A DNA stretch of 64,000 nt from Bacteroidota bacterium. Its GTDB lineage: Bacteria; Bacteroidota; Bacteroidia; AKYH767-A; OLB10. The translations under genes were made by a program, and so were the position numbers. The DNA lies in the NCBI GenBank assembly GCA_016717325.1, contig JADKFV010000002.1, positions 422,873-486,872 of the forward strand, written 5' to 3'. Below, piece after piece: positions 8,160 to 19,982 of this stretch. The stretch's first letter is position 1, and each line of letters begins with the position of its first letter. The notes beneath the pieces were generated by a model. It did no database searches. It was not told the origin of the DNA and worked only from the letters and a program-made list of their open reading frames with translations.

Positions 8160-11100
8160 TAATGTACTATTACAAGTTTGCCATTGGTTTTTACAATGTC
8201 ATTACAGCTTATTTTATAAGCATAAACACCACAGTTTATTTCTTTTGTTGGCAGTGTAAGTAAACCATTTTTATTGTCTAGAAACCATGAGGTAATTTCA
8301 CGGCCATAACCGTCATACAGTGTAAATAACATTGTACAATCTGATGTATAAGGATAAGCTATATTAATGGCATCGTTGGCAGGATTAGGAAATACAATAA
8401 ACCTGCTTGCATCAATATTTTCTACTTGCGCTTGCTGGCCTTGGCGCAATGTGATGCCCACGGCATTGCATATTTCGCGGTCGTTGTAGGTGTACGTTTC
8501 ATCTACCATAAATAACAATGACCTTGCACGAAAAACAACTGCACCACCTGCTAAAGGGCATTGATTCGCGATATATATCAACGTGTTAATTTGGTCTTGA
8601 GTAAATTGGTAATTGCCTTGCAAAATTGTGCCTGCATATATTTCTTCATACAGTTTTTCGTTTGTCTCTATTTCATTTTGTGCACTAAGTGCATCGGCCA
8701 TGTCGGCTATATCTTCGCCTTTTGCATACTTTATATTATTCTCATAAGCTGTTATGCTGTCCATATAAACTTGTTTCATCATTCGTTGCATTTGCAATAG
8801 TTGCAGGTAGCTCAATACAGTTGTTACGTTTAAGTTGCTATCCAATTTGTTGCCAATTTCGGTAAGTTTAATAGCTATATCCTTGCTTATGTTTTTAGCC
8901 AGGCTGTCGTTATAAGTAAGCTCCCAATTTGCAATGCTATCCGTTTTATACCAATCATTCTTTTCATTATCCAGGGTATATAAACTGCCCATATATCCTG
9001 CTGTTGCTTCGTTGTATATTGCTTGTACCAAGCTATCGGCAAGCAAGGCTGCATTATTTTCGGCTTTGCGGAATATACTGTTTTTAATCATCCAAGCTAA
9101 TTCATCACTATATGCCGCCCCAACATACTCACCTTTCAAGTAAACATCGTCTATTTCATCTAACTCATTACTTATTTTTGCGAAAACAAAGTTATCCATA
9201 CAATAATCAACCATATTGTTTTGGGCATTTGGGTTACATGCACTATCATTATTTACACCAAAAACAGGCTTGAACCAGTTAGGAGGCGAACAATCCGGCA
9301 GTAAAGTAAAATGCGTTGTGTTGAAATGAACGAAAATATTTAACGCAGGGTCATCATGTAAAGTCTGTTTTATATAACTATTTGCAGGTAGCATCCATTT
9401 GTTACCGGTTTCTATTTGGTTACCTATAAGTGCATGCAAGGTATAATGCAAGCCATAAGAATGATGGTTAAATTCGTTAGTTTTTATTTCCGCTTTGTAT
9501 TGTGTGCTATTTGGAGATGCCATAACAAGAACACCATTTTCGGTTTTGTCGGTGTAGTTGCAAGCTATGGTTACACCGTTGCACATAAAAGAAGTGATAG
9601 CACTTTGGTCGATGTTGCCATACACAGCATTGCCTTCTATATGGTTACAGCCTATAGTTGCAGACTCGCCATCTTTTACCAATATTCCATTTTTGTTTGT
9701 ATTGTTATCGGTAAGCGTAATGTAATTATTTGCAATACTCCATCTGTTTGCAGACATCATGTCTATACCATTGTATGCAGAGTTTGCACCTAATCTGTGT
9801 GTGATATTATTATCTGTAATGTATGATAAAGTATTTGCTCCTTTGCCATTGGCTTCATAAACACGCACTCCTGCATATTGTGCCCAATAATTATCGCCAA
9901 ACGTGATGGTGTTGTTATGCACAGCAAGCTTTGATGCGCCATCATTTTGCAATAGTTGCATGCCATCGTGCTGCGCATCAATAGTGTTGTCGTACACCTG
10001 CATATTGCAGCCTTGCCCAGCTGTAATTCGGTATCCTTTTGCAACATTTGTCATATTATTTTGCGAAGATTCTATATTCATTCTATCTGCAAATATTGCA
10101 TAAATGCAGTTTTCAAAACTGAAATTGCCTTGTTTGCCAAGTCCGGTTTGTTGTAATTGAGAATAGGTATGGCCGCTTTGGCAATAGATGCCACTTCCGT
10201 TATAGTCTACATTAAAAAATCCTTTGGTAAAGCTGCTATATTGATTGCTGTATGGAGCAATATTGTGAAACCAGCAATCGCGAGGATTTAAATTACTGCG
10301 ATAGGAAATTATTCCATTGCTCAAACCATCGAAACCATTGAAGGTGCAAAGTTGGAAATCGGCCGAGTTGATGAGTATGCCTGCAAGCGGTTTTACAAGT
10401 GCTGCTGGTGTTTGACTAGCATAGTTTGTAGCTAATGGTGCTGTGGATTTAAAAATACAATTATCTACTATCAATAGGTTTTGGTTCATTGCATCTACTT
10501 GTGCTGATACTGGCACTGGAATATAAATGCTTACAAAATTATTGTTGAAATTGCATTGTTGAAACATGCCAAAGCAATAGTCATTTAATGTGATGCCATA
10601 TTGCGCATCTTCAACTATGCAATTTGTCATACTTAGCATGCAGCCTGTATTGTTGGCATTGTACGTTTGTGTAATACCTTTCCACATTTTATTGCAAGCA
10701 CTCAAAGTACAATTTTTCATGGTTAAGATTTTATATTCCGGCAATATTATTTCGGCACCAGCACCCATAATAAAAGTTTTATTGGCAAACGAAAAATTGT
10801 TTACAGGATTATCTAAATATAAAGTTCCTCTTATGAGTACAGTATTATTATTCAGTGCGGCCGCCACCGCAGCATTGCTCATGTATGATACCGATTGCAC
10901 ATTGGTGCCTATAACACCAATTCCAGTTGCATCGCAATCTGTCAGCAGCAAAACATTTGCAGTATCGCTTTGGCCTGTACTTAATGTCGCAGTATTCATA
11001 ATATTGCCTAATTGTGTGCCAGTAGTATATAACACTCCAACTGTCCAGGTTAATGGTTGGCCAAAACCACCAAAAAGAGAATTATTTATCGTTAGTGGAA

Positions 11101-14100
11101 AAGGATTACCAGTTACAGTTTGAAAAGGATTAACCAAAAGTGGGTCGTTTATAGTAACGGTACCAGTGGTAGTTGAGCCATTAAAGCTTGTAACTGTTAT
11201 TGTATACGTTACAGTTTCTTGATTGATAACTGCACTGCCTGGGTTTGCAGATTTTACAATAGTGTAGCAATCGGTGCAGAGGCTGGGCACATCAATATCT
11301 CGTGGCACTGGCAAAAAGTTAGCCTTAGCATCTTTAGGGTCGCCACAGTAATTAAGGTAATTAAAAGTAATATTTGGTGGTGCAAGTGGCGATATACTGT
11401 TGCAATTAATTTCGTATACTAAGTTTACACTAAAGCATGCGCCATTTATTAAGTATAATCCGGTTTGGTCAATTAATCCCAAATTAGTTAAGGCGGCATT
11501 TACATCAGTGGTCGAAATAATATTATTTACAGGTGTTACCGACTGTGAGGAGCCACCGCTACAATCGGTAATAGTACACCCTGTGATATTAAAAGTGCCG
11601 TTTAGTGTATTGAGTACTATATCTTGCGGAAACACTGCATTGTTGGCCGATAAATTTGTGAAATCAGCCGCCAAGATATTGTTTGTGCTACATAAAGTAA
11701 AGGTGCTGTTTGGATTATGTAGTGTGACTAATATTTGTGTGCTAACATTGTGCAGTGTACAAATACTTGTAGAAGGACTGGCACAAACTGTGTTTGGTGT
11801 CGTAACACAAGCCCACCTTGCACTAAAAGGGATTACTAAACTGGACGATGTAAAACAAGGTGCATAATCTGCTTCGAAAGTTCCAGTAAAACTTTTATTC
11901 GTTTCTAAAAACCCTAAATTAAATTCATTGTTAATACCGAGTGTTGGAAATACTGTCAAAGCTATGTTATCATAATACAATTGAGTTAAAACAATATTGT
12001 TAAAATGCGTAGTCATTGTTAATGGCATGGTCAAAAAAACAAGGTCTGCATTGGAAATATTATTCTGCGGATTTTGAGCATTGGTTATTGTAAATGTCCA
12101 TGTTACTTTTTTGGTATTTATATTTATTATGGGAGGAAGTATATTTAAAACTACATTTGGATTTACAGCATTCCAGTGATTTTTGTCAATTGAGGTGATA
12201 TTGTTATTGTCATAGTTTAGAATGCACAAAGTAGTGGGATTGCTTTCAACAAAATTAACGTTTACATCAGCATCATTATAGTTATAAACAGGATTTGTCA
12301 TTGTACAAGCCTTTTGTGCAAAAAACACATCAGTAATGATTGTGCTGCGTTGGTCTGTAACGTATGGGTCGCTGAAATTTGCCCCTTCTGCTGCAATTTT
12401 ATATTTCGCAAAAAAATCATTTGTGCCCAAATTATTTGCTTTGGTTATTTGTATAGTATTGGTTGTTACGCTGCATTTGGCAGCTATAGCATTTGAATAA
12501 TTACCAATGGGGACAAAAGCTCTAAATTGGGCTGATGTAAAATTATAATCCGCGGCCAAGGCTGGCAGAGTAAAATCCCAAACAGATTCCTCGAAGTTTG
12601 GAGGCCTTACTTCAAAGCCAAAGCAGTCGTTGGTGAAATCGCCAAGGGTACATTCTGTTGTGGTTGTTAAATAGGGGTTACATCCATTGTTAAAGTATTC
12701 TGTGCTAGCATGAACACCACTCGATATAAAATATAATTTGCTGCCATATACTTCACATTTGAATTTGTAGGCATTGGCAAAATTTTTGACCTATTGGAAG
12801 TGCACTGGTATTACTACATACACTATTGAAGGTACAAGCGCTAGTCCAAGCCCAATTAAAAGGACTCCAACATGATTCTGTTTTGGTATTTGGCATTTTA
12901 GGATAGTTGGAAGGGTCTAATGCATCGGCAAAAGTAAGTTTAGTGCCTATCATGTACGCATCGTTTTCTATGGCCGCTGTTGTAATAACATTGGAGCCGT
13001 TTGCATCCGTAACAATATTGCCACAAACACGGTAGCGAACTACCAATCGGTATCGTTCATCGACATCATATTTATAAGGATTAGAAAACGAGTTATGATA
13101 GGTGGTGCTATTACCATTTGCTTGTGCGAAAAATTGATTTGGATTGGTTTTCCCAGATGCTATATCAAAATCATTTATCGAAAATAAATAGTTGCGGCTT
13201 GCATCATTAGTGGTAGTGCCATCCCATTCAAATAAACTGCTGATTCCATTTGCTGTAATATCATTCACATGCATTTCGAATTTTGTTGTATAGCCCACAT
13301 AATTTTCAAAATTGTCGCAATCTGCACAATCGGTATTTGCAATATTTTTATCATCAATGTAAAAATCAAATCCTGTAACGTTTACGTCCATCATTCCTCC
13401 TCCAGCATTAGGTATTTTACGCAGTATTTGTAGGCATCTAAGAAAAGATTGTTTACATATCATTTCATCGTATTTGTAGCCCCCTTTTGTGGGATCACCA
13501 TCTTGCAAAAAAGACACAAAATGATCTTCCAATTCATCGCCATGAGCGGCTATGCTGTGTGTCATCAAATCGTAGTTTGGGTAATTTGCTTTGCCTTTTG
13601 CAATTGTAGGCTCATACTTTATTAATTCTGTTGCATTCGAAGAGTTTAAATCTGCCAATTGATTATTGTTTGCGTCCTTATACCCCATAGTTTTTTTTCT
13701 AATATAATATGCTTTAGTTATCAATCCTACACCGTAACATCCTGGACAGTTAATTAATATATCATCCTCTACTTTTTTTAAAGGCAGCCAACACAATGAA
13801 GGGTCAGTATAATTGCCTGAATTAAATGCAGTTGGATTGTTTCCTGTACCACAATTACCTAACAAACTAAATTGAATTTTGTATCCACCTGAATTAGATC
13901 CGTTTACATAATGTGATAATGGTAGTTCACAACACGGAAACATGTTAAACTTAAAAGCACAATTATCAATAAAGTCGATTGGGTTTTTAGTGCCTGCCAA
14001 AAAATTTAGGTCGGCCATTAAATCGCCAAGTCTATAAAAAAATAAATAGGTGTGCTCTTCATCACAATTCAAATTATTTTGAAGTGCTATCTTGAATTGT

Positions 14101-16057
14101 GGCGCCCACTTAATATTTCCACTTATAAAATAAGGTGTAAAATCGTATTTAGGGTCATAAGCAGAAAACTGGTTTAATAAATCCATTTGCAAGCCAGATT
14201 CGCAATTAATAGCAACACGTATGTAGGCATTTTGCAGCAATGGGCTGTTGATATAGTCAGGTTTTTTGCTTCCGTCTAACAAGCCTTGGTATCCAAGCGC
14301 TTGCAAATCATATTCATCAACAGTTGTAATGTTACCTATCAAATCGTTTACAGTTATGACATTTGGAATTGATAGAGCAGTAACTGAAGAACAATTTGTG
14401 CTAGTATATTCATTATCGGGAAACACAATAATATTACTCAATGTGGGCATAAATGTGGTTTTCATTTCAATGTCGGGTGGCACTCCATTATTATTCCAAT
14501 GTGTGCTTATACCGGGAAAAATAATATTATCGGGCGCACCATTTGCATCTACAGCTTTTAGCGCAATATTTTGATTTGGCGAGCATATTCCTTGCGGCTG
14601 AATGTCCAAATAAAAGCGGTTGTAATTTTTGGGTATGCCAAACAAATAATCGAACTGGCTAAAGTCACCTGTACAGCATTTTCGCGTTTCAAATTTAATA
14701 TTAATGGTTTCTCCAGGTGCTAAATCTTCTATTTGAAATTCGAAACCCGAAATTGCATTTGTTGGAAATAATTGGTCTTTACATGCAGTGTGGAGGCCAT
14801 TATAAGTAAAGGTTTTAAAATCATGTAAATTGGTGTTAGTGGTCGTAATAAAATCGGGATCTAATCCTCCTTTGCCATCCATCAGGGTTAGGTTATCTGC
14901 ACTGCCTTCATTAATTATTATACGCAAATGTTTCGCAGTAATTTTACTATTGGTGGGATTTGTTATTTTATATTCCCAATGTAAAGAGTTACTGGGGCAA
15001 CTAACATCATAAGGTTGCTCGTAAAGGGCTTTTTCAGGTAGAAAGTTTGCCCAATTAATTGTAGAGTTTTCATCCATTGGCGAAATTCGTGTGTACAGAA
15101 TAGTTGGCTCCACATTTTCAAAATTTATATATGTGGTAATAATTTCATCGCACTGAGTACAAAAAATTATAGGACTATAAGTTGATGCATCGCAACCGTA
15201 TGCAAGTGTGGCAGCAATATCTGTGTTTGCACAACTGCCGGCACATTCATTCATTACAATGGTTGCTTCTATTCTTAATGTTCCGGTTGATGTTCCAGAG
15301 AGAGCAATAGGCGTTACCGTATTTAGTTGTAAAATGTTTGCGCTTCCATTATTTAAAAAATACTCAAGTGTTGTAATGGTGAATAATGTTGAACTACAAT
15401 TATTTACAATATTCCAATTAAGGGCAATATCAGCACCTGCTGGACCTGCAACGTAATCGTAATTAAAAATTAAAGTTTGAGTTTCCTTATAGCCAATGTT
15501 AATTGATGTAGGAAATAGGTTTTGACTATATTTTATTTGTGTTTGTTCTATTGCCATGCACCCCACCAAACTCAAAGAGTTAAGATTATCATCAAACCAT
15601 TCATGATTCACAAAAAAGTTTCCTCCATTGTTTCTAATATAATTTGATAGTGCACAATCTAAACGTAGCAAAACTTGAAATGTAATTTGACTTGTGGCTG
15701 CTTGTGTAAAATAATATTTATTGCTTATATGTGTCATTCCCACATTTGCAGTTAAAACAGTAATATCAAAAGGCAGTTGTGTTGAAGAATTGTTTCCACC
15801 TGTACATTCGGGAAATTGGCTCCCATTGGGGAAAATAATATTGGTTCCATCTGTTATTGACAAATCTAAACTCCAAGTTGTTTCTCCTGCAGCAATTGTA
15901 ACTTCAAGTACTCTACCACCTGCATTGCAAATTCCGATAGTGCCTGAAGGTGTGCAATTAATTTGTTGCGGGGGGGGGCGCCAGCGCAGTTAGCAATTTT
16001 ATTTATTCCCAAAAATTGCCCAATAAAAAAAACGAATAAGGCGATAGATTTTCTCAT
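8159..16057 (-). CDS. Giant T9SS surface protein with DUF11 and beta-helix regions, two frame breaks
   Basis: A single gene of about 2,630 residues that reads in three frames. The signal peptide (MRKSIALFVFFIGQFLG, start 16057) runs into a C9 tract (G9 on the plus strand, 15970-15978); one more C restores the frame into PQQINCTPSGTIGICNAGGR. The second break is at a T5 run (12783-12787), where removing one base joins ALPIGQ to NFANAYKFKC. Regions in order: a long Cys-containing beta-rich half (to about 11.3 kb) and a DUF11-like repeat (YTIVKSANPGSAVINQETV). Next come right-handed beta-helix repeats (about 9.2-10.9 kb, many 'NNT/DN' turns), an alpha-helical block ending in IANQCPLAGGAVVFRARS, and a T9SS type A domain (VFPNPANDAINIAY ... 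GVYAYKISC ... GKLVIVH). Probably an adhesin or surface polysaccharide-binding protein; no catalytic site is recognised. Coupled to the next gene through TAATG. Confidence 0.8.
15970..15978. repeat. G9 homopolymer in the 5' coding region of the giant surface gene
   Basis: Nine consecutive G on the plus strand (C9 in the coding sense), about 27 codons into the gene and just after the signal peptide. With 7 or 10 residues the frame is open for more than a thousand codons; with 9 it is closed. The position is classic for slipped-strand phase variation, but it is also where sequencing errs most. Confidence 0.7.
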
Positions 16058-16602
16058 AGTATTATTTATTAAATTGTTTAAAATATAAATCGAAACAGCA
16101 TGGGCTGTATTTTTTCAAATCAATGAATAATGCGGAAATTTAAAATTGGCATCCCAACAATAAATTCAAAACCCAACACTCACAGGTATTCGTGGAATAG
16201 GATGTTCGCAGTTCGTATGGTTCGCAGTTCAAGAATACTCAATGTGAAATGCTCACCATTATTGTTGCTGTGACACGCTCAACATGAAGTTAATCATGAA
16301 ACTCAGCATTCCTATTCAAAGTTTATTCGCGGCAGAGATGCTTCGTGGTTCGTGAATACTCAATATACACCTCAACGTTTCAATTTGGTGTGCTGGATAA
16401 TTCGAATGCCAAAGTAAACAGAAGGATTGACATATTAAACAGTTTTTGAAAATAAATATTCCATATCAATTTTTATAATTTTAAAATTTCAGTATAAAAT
16501 TCAACAATAAAAATAGACAACAATAAAATCTATAACATGTGAAACCAAAAACAAAATTCTAAATTTGCAAAATTGATCGCAACAAAAAAAAACAATATAA
16601 AT
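16058..16602. repeat. Gene-free gap with dispersed 'gatgcttcgt' repeat elements
   Basis: No ORF of interest. 16201-16260 holds TTCGCAGTTC repeats followed by AAGAATACTCAATGTGA, and 16331-16352 has GGCAGAGATGCTTCGTGG. Close relatives of both occur at 20221-20441. They look like copies of a short dispersed intergenic repeat with ATGCT/AGCAT inverted ends. The promoter of the acyl-CoA dehydrogenase lies at the right end. Confidence 0.55.
16560..16567 (+). promoter_or_regulatory. Bacteroidota-type -7 box (TAAATTTG)
   Basis: An exact TAnnTTTG match 36 bp before the ATG at 16603. The -33 element is poor (TGTG at 16538-16541). Confidence 0.5.
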
Positions 16603-18369
16603 ATGAAAGGTGGAGAGTTTTTGATTAAGGATAGCCGTGCCGAGGATTTGTTTATTCCCGAGGAAATGAATGAAGAGCACCGTATGATGGCCGATATGGC
16701 GAATGATTTTTTGGATAAAGAAGTTACTCCCTACCTCGACCGTATAGATGCGCAAGAAGAAGGCCTCATGCAAAGTATATTGGACAAGGCCGGAGCACTG
16801 GGTTTACTAAGTGTATCGTTGCCTGAGGAATATGGAGGCCTTGGTAAGGATTTTACAACGGGTATGTTGATTACCGAAGCGCTTGGTGCAGGTCATTCGT
16901 TTTCGGTTGCTATGGCTGCACATACAGGTATTGGCACCTTGCCCATTTTATATTATGGTACCGATGCACAGAAGAAAAAATATTTGCCCAAGCTTGCAAC
17001 AGGTGAATGGAAAGCCTCGTATTGCCTTACCGAACCCGGTTCGGGGAGTGATGCACTGGCCGCAAAAACAAAAGCAATATTAGAAAGCGATGGAAAAAAT
17101 TATGTGCTCAATGGACAAAAAATGTGGATTACCAATGCGGGCTTTGCCGATTTGTTTATTGTGTTTGCACAAATTGATGGCGATAAATTTACAGGCTTTA
17201 TTGTTGAGAAAAATGCCGTTGGTTTATCGTTAGGCAACGAAGAACATAAGATGGGAATAAAAGGCTCGTCAACACGGCAAGTGTTTTTTAGTGATTGTAA
17301 AGTACCTGCCGAAAATGTGCTGGGCGAAATTGGCAAAGGTCATCTCATTGCTTTTAATATTTTAAACATTGGTCGTGCAAAGCTTGCTGCTGCGGCACTT
17401 GGCGCATCAAAAAAAGTTTGCTCTACATCTATTGCCTATGCTCTTGGTCGCGAGCAATTCAAAATCCCTATTGCAAAATTTGGTGCCATACGTTATAAAC
17501 TTGCCGAACAAGCCATTCGTGTTTTTGCTTGTGAAAGTGCCATGTTTCGCATTAGCGATTATATTGATGAAAAAGAAAAGGCATTGATTGCCGAAGGGAA
17601 AAATTTTTCGCAGGCTTTGCTTGGTGCTGCCGAAGAATATGCTGTGGAATGTGCAATGCTAAAAGTGTATGGCAGCGAAACGCTGGATTATGTAGTGGAC
17701 GAAGGGGTACAAATTTTTGGCGGTTATGGTTTCAGTGCCGACTATCCTATGGACCGTGCTTACCGTGATTCGCGCATCAACCGGATATTTGAAGGCACCA
17801 ACGAAATTAATCGCTTGCTTACTGTCGATATGTTGTTGAAGCGCGCCATGAAAGGCCAACTCGACCTTATGACTCCAGCCATGAATGTGCAAAAAGAATT
17901 GATGGAAATTCCTGATACGTCTGAAGGCGATGCCTCGCAGCCTTTCTTTGCTGAGTACAAAGCAATTGCAAATTTCAAAAAAGCTACATTGATGGTTGCC
18001 GGTGCGGCAGTACAAAAATTTATGATGCAGCTTGCTAAGGAACAGGAGATACTGATGAATGTTGCCGATATGGCTATCAATTTATTTGTGGCCGAATCTA
18101 CATTGCTACGTATACACAGACTGTTACAACTCAAGGGAAACGATGCTGTAACTGTTCATACGCAAATGTTGCAGGTGCTGATGAATGACACGGCCGATAG
18201 AATAAATATTGCAGGAAAAAATGCCATACAATCATTTGCCGAGGGCGATGAAATGCGCATGATGATGCTTGGCCTTAAGCGATTTACAAAAGTGAATTTG
18301 GTAAACACCCGCGATGGAAGACGTGCAGTAGCAAAGGCATTGACCGACAACGGCAAATATTGTTTTTAA
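16603..18369 (+). CDS. Acyl-CoA dehydrogenase family protein
   Basis: 588 residues, longer than the roughly 380-residue short-chain enzymes and similar to VLCAD-like Bacteroidota members with a C-terminal extension. The family oxidises acyl-CoA to trans-2-enoyl-CoA with FAD in beta-oxidation. Seen: an N-terminal helical domain, YCLTEPGSGSDALAAKT (FAD/substrate loop), WITNAGFADLF, the arginine-rich ALGREQFK segment, IFGGYGFSADYPMDRAYRD, and IFEGTNEINR, whose Glu397 corresponds to the catalytic base of MCAD-type enzymes. Residues after about 420 form the extra helical domain. Start chosen at ATG 16603 (MKGGEFLIKD), the family's usual N-terminus, rather than an earlier TTG. The Nudix gene follows after 6 bp, so they are probably cotranscribed. 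Confidence 0.93.
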   Translation: MKGGEFLIKDSRAEDLFIPEEMNEEHRMMADMANDFLDKEVTPYLDRIDAQEEGLMQSILDKAGALGLLSVSLPEEYGGLGKDFTTGMLITEALGAGHSFSVAMAAHTGIGTLPILYYGTDAQKKKYLPKLATGEWKASYCLTEPGSGSDALAAKTKAILESDGKNYVLNGQKMWITNAGFADLFIVFAQIDGDKFTGFIVEKNAVGLSLGNEEHKMGIKGSSTRQVFFSDCKVPAENVLGEIGKGHLIAFNILNIGRAKLAAAALGASKKVCSTSIAYALGREQFKIPIAKFGAIRYKLAEQAIRVFACESAMFRISDYIDEKEKALIAEGKNFSQALLGAAEEYAVECAMLKVYGSETLDYVVDEGVQIFGGYGFSADYPMDRAYRDSRINRIFEGTNEINRLLTVDMLLKRAMKGQLDLMTPAMNVQKELMEIPDTSEGDASQPFFAEYKAIANFKKATLMVAGAAVQKFMMQLAKEQEILMNVADMAINLFVAESTLLRIHRLLQLKGNDAVTVHTQMLQVLMNDTADRINIAGKNAIQSFAEGDEMRMMMLGLKRFTKVNLVNTRDGRRAVAKALTDNGKYCF

Positions 18370-18375
18370 TATTTT

Positions 18376-19023
18376 ATGACGCTCCCTGTTCCCGATTTTA
18401 TTATAAAGCTACAACATGCTTTAACTTTTCCATTACCCGGGATAGAAGCGCATAAAGAAATGGTGCCGGTTGGTCGTGTGGCTTATGAACAACTTCAAAA
18501 TCAAATTGAAGAATATAGAAAAGGTGCGGTGCTTATTCATTTGTGTTTTGATAATGATGAATGGAAAGTTATTTTTATCCAACGCAGTACTTATGACGGT
18601 GTACATTCAGCACAGATGGCTTTTCCCGGTGGCAAGTATGACGACAGCGATGGCACATTTCAAAATACAGCAATGCGCGAAGCATATGAAGAGGTTCAAC
18701 TGCATGCACACCAAATAAATTTTATTGGTGCACTATCTGTGTTGCATATTCCCGTGAGTAGATTTACGGTTTATCCTTTTGTATCGTGGCAACATGGTAT
18801 GCCCAATTTAGTGCCCGATGTAAACGAAGTCACAAGCATTCACATACTTCCCCTTGCTGATTTTTATAATGATAACAATCGCATAGAAACCGAAGTTATA
18901 TTACAACAGGGTGTAAAAAAAAATGTACAGGCATTCAATATTCAAAACAATATTATATGGGGCGCCACAGCTATGATAATGCATGAGTTTGTTACGATAG
19001 TGAAAGGTTTAAAGGTTCAATAG
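18376..19023 (+). CDS. Nudix hydrolase, CoA pyrophosphatase (NudL-like)
   Basis: 215 residues. CoA pyrophosphatases cleave CoA and acyl-CoA to phosphopantetheine and 3',5'-ADP. Seen: IFIQRSTYDGVHSAQMAFPG, which parallels the NudL-specific motif that precedes the Nudix box, then GGKYDDSDGTFQNTAMREAYEEV, the Nudix box with the REAYEEV core that binds Mg2+. Length fits the family. It lies 6 bp after the acyl-CoA dehydrogenase stop, a context consistent with CoA metabolism. The stop is immediately followed by low-complexity GTTCAA repeats. Confidence 0.85.
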   Translation: MTLPVPDFIIKLQHALTFPLPGIEAHKEMVPVGRVAYEQLQNQIEEYRKGAVLIHLCFDNDEWKVIFIQRSTYDGVHSAQMAFPGGKYDDSDGTFQNTAMREAYEEVQLHAHQINFIGALSVLHIPVSRFTVYPFVSWQHGMPNLVPDVNEVTSIHILPLADFYNDNNRIETEVILQQGVKKNVQAFNIQNNIIWGATAMIMHEFVTIVKGLKVQ

Positions 19024-19110
19024 TTTAGTGGTTCAATAGTTCAAGAGTTTAATAGTTCAAAGTTTAATAGTTCAAAAAAGTTCAAGGGTTTAAAGTTCAA
19101 GGTTCAAAAG
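19024..19110. repeat. Low-complexity GTTCAA/GTTTAA repeat
   Basis: About a dozen imperfect copies of AGTTCAA or AGTTTAA follow the Nudix stop codon. No coding function seen. Confidence 0.7.
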
Positions 19111-19149
19111 TTCTATATGGCATGAGAGACACTGAAATTAATTCAAACG

Positions 19150-19327
19150 AAGAACAAGGCTCTCCCCAAACGAAACTAAGAACGAAGAACAATCCTCTCC
19201 GCAAACGAAACGAAGAACGAAGAACAATCCTCTCCGCAAACGAAACGAAGAACGAAGAACATGGCTCTCCGCAAACGAAACGAAGAACGAAGAACAATCC
19301 TCTCCGCAAACGAAACTAAGAACTAAA
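19150..19327. repeat. 35-bp tandem repeat (minisatellite), five units
   Basis: The phrase TCTCCGCAAACGAAAC recurs with starts at 19161, 19196, 19231, 19266 and 19301, an exact 35-bp period. Units vary at a few sites (TCTCCC/TCTCCG, GGC/TCC, ACTAAG/ACGAAG). 35 is not a multiple of three, so frames cannot stay open across it. It ends a few bases before the HAD gene's ATG at 19332, so it occupies that gene's leader. Confidence 0.9.
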
Positions 19328-19331
19328 AGAA

Positions 19332-19982
19332 ATGAAAGCAATAATATTCGACATGGATGGTGTACTTATCGACAGTGAGCCTCTGTGGCGCAAAGCCATG
19401 ATTGCAAAATTCAATGCTGTGGGTTTACCTTTCGATGATGATCGTTGTATGCAAACAACCGGTCTTCGAATAGATGAAGTAACACAACATTGGTACAACT
19501 TATTTCCATGGCCAAATGTGACTCCACACCAACTTGCAATGGATGTAATTGATGAAATGATAAGACTCATAAACATTGAAGGCGAGGCAATGCCAGGGGT
19601 GTATGAGACTTTAAAAATGTTACATTCTGCAAACTGTAAAATTGGTTTGGCTTCATCGAGTTCTATGGTATTGATAAAAGCAGTGATAGAAAAGTTAGAA
19701 ATTAAAGAGTACTTCGATGCGATACATTCTGCCGAATTTGAAAAGTATGGAAAGCCTCATCCCGATGTATATATACATACAGCAAATTTATTAAACACAC
19801 CGCTCCGAAATTGTATTGCCATCGAAGATTCGCTCAATGGATTAATTTCGGCAAAGGCTGCACTTATGAAAGTGATTGCCATTCCCGAAGCCCACAACCA
19901 TCACCATGCTAAATTTATTATTGCCGATAAAATTATTCATTCAATGCAAGAACTGACAATGGAAATAATAAATGAGTTGTAG
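19332..19982 (+). CDS. HAD-superfamily sugar phosphatase (HxpB/YniC-like)
   Basis: 216 residues. Seen: HAD motif I FDMDGVLIDSEPLW (nucleophile Asp7, acid/base Asp9), a helical cap with TTGLRIDEVTQHWY, motif II GLASSSSMVLI, motif III lysine in EKYGKPHPDVYI, and motif IV CIAIEDSLNGL. The cap sequence and length resemble hexitol or 2-deoxyglucose-6-phosphate phosphatases (HxpB, formerly YniC) more than beta-phosphoglucomutase, but the two share a fold and the substrate is not certain. Preceded directly by the 35-bp minisatellite, so its 5' UTR could vary in length. No operon partner. Confidence 0.85.
   Translation: MKAIIFDMDGVLIDSEPLWRKAMIAKFNAVGLPFDDDRCMQTTGLRIDEVTQHWYNLFPWPNVTPHQLAMDVIDEMIRLINIEGEAMPGVYETLKMLHSANCKIGLASSSSMVLIKAVIEKLEIKEYFDAIHSAEFEKYGKPHPDVYIHTANLLNTPLRNCIAIEDSLNGLISAKAALMKVIAIPEAHNHHHAKFIIADKIIHSMQELTMEIINEL

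Noticed and set aside
19097..19341. Open frames on both strands within the 35-bp tandem repeat
   Set aside because: They arise from stop-free repeat units whose period is not a multiple of three; protein sequences are repeat artefacts.
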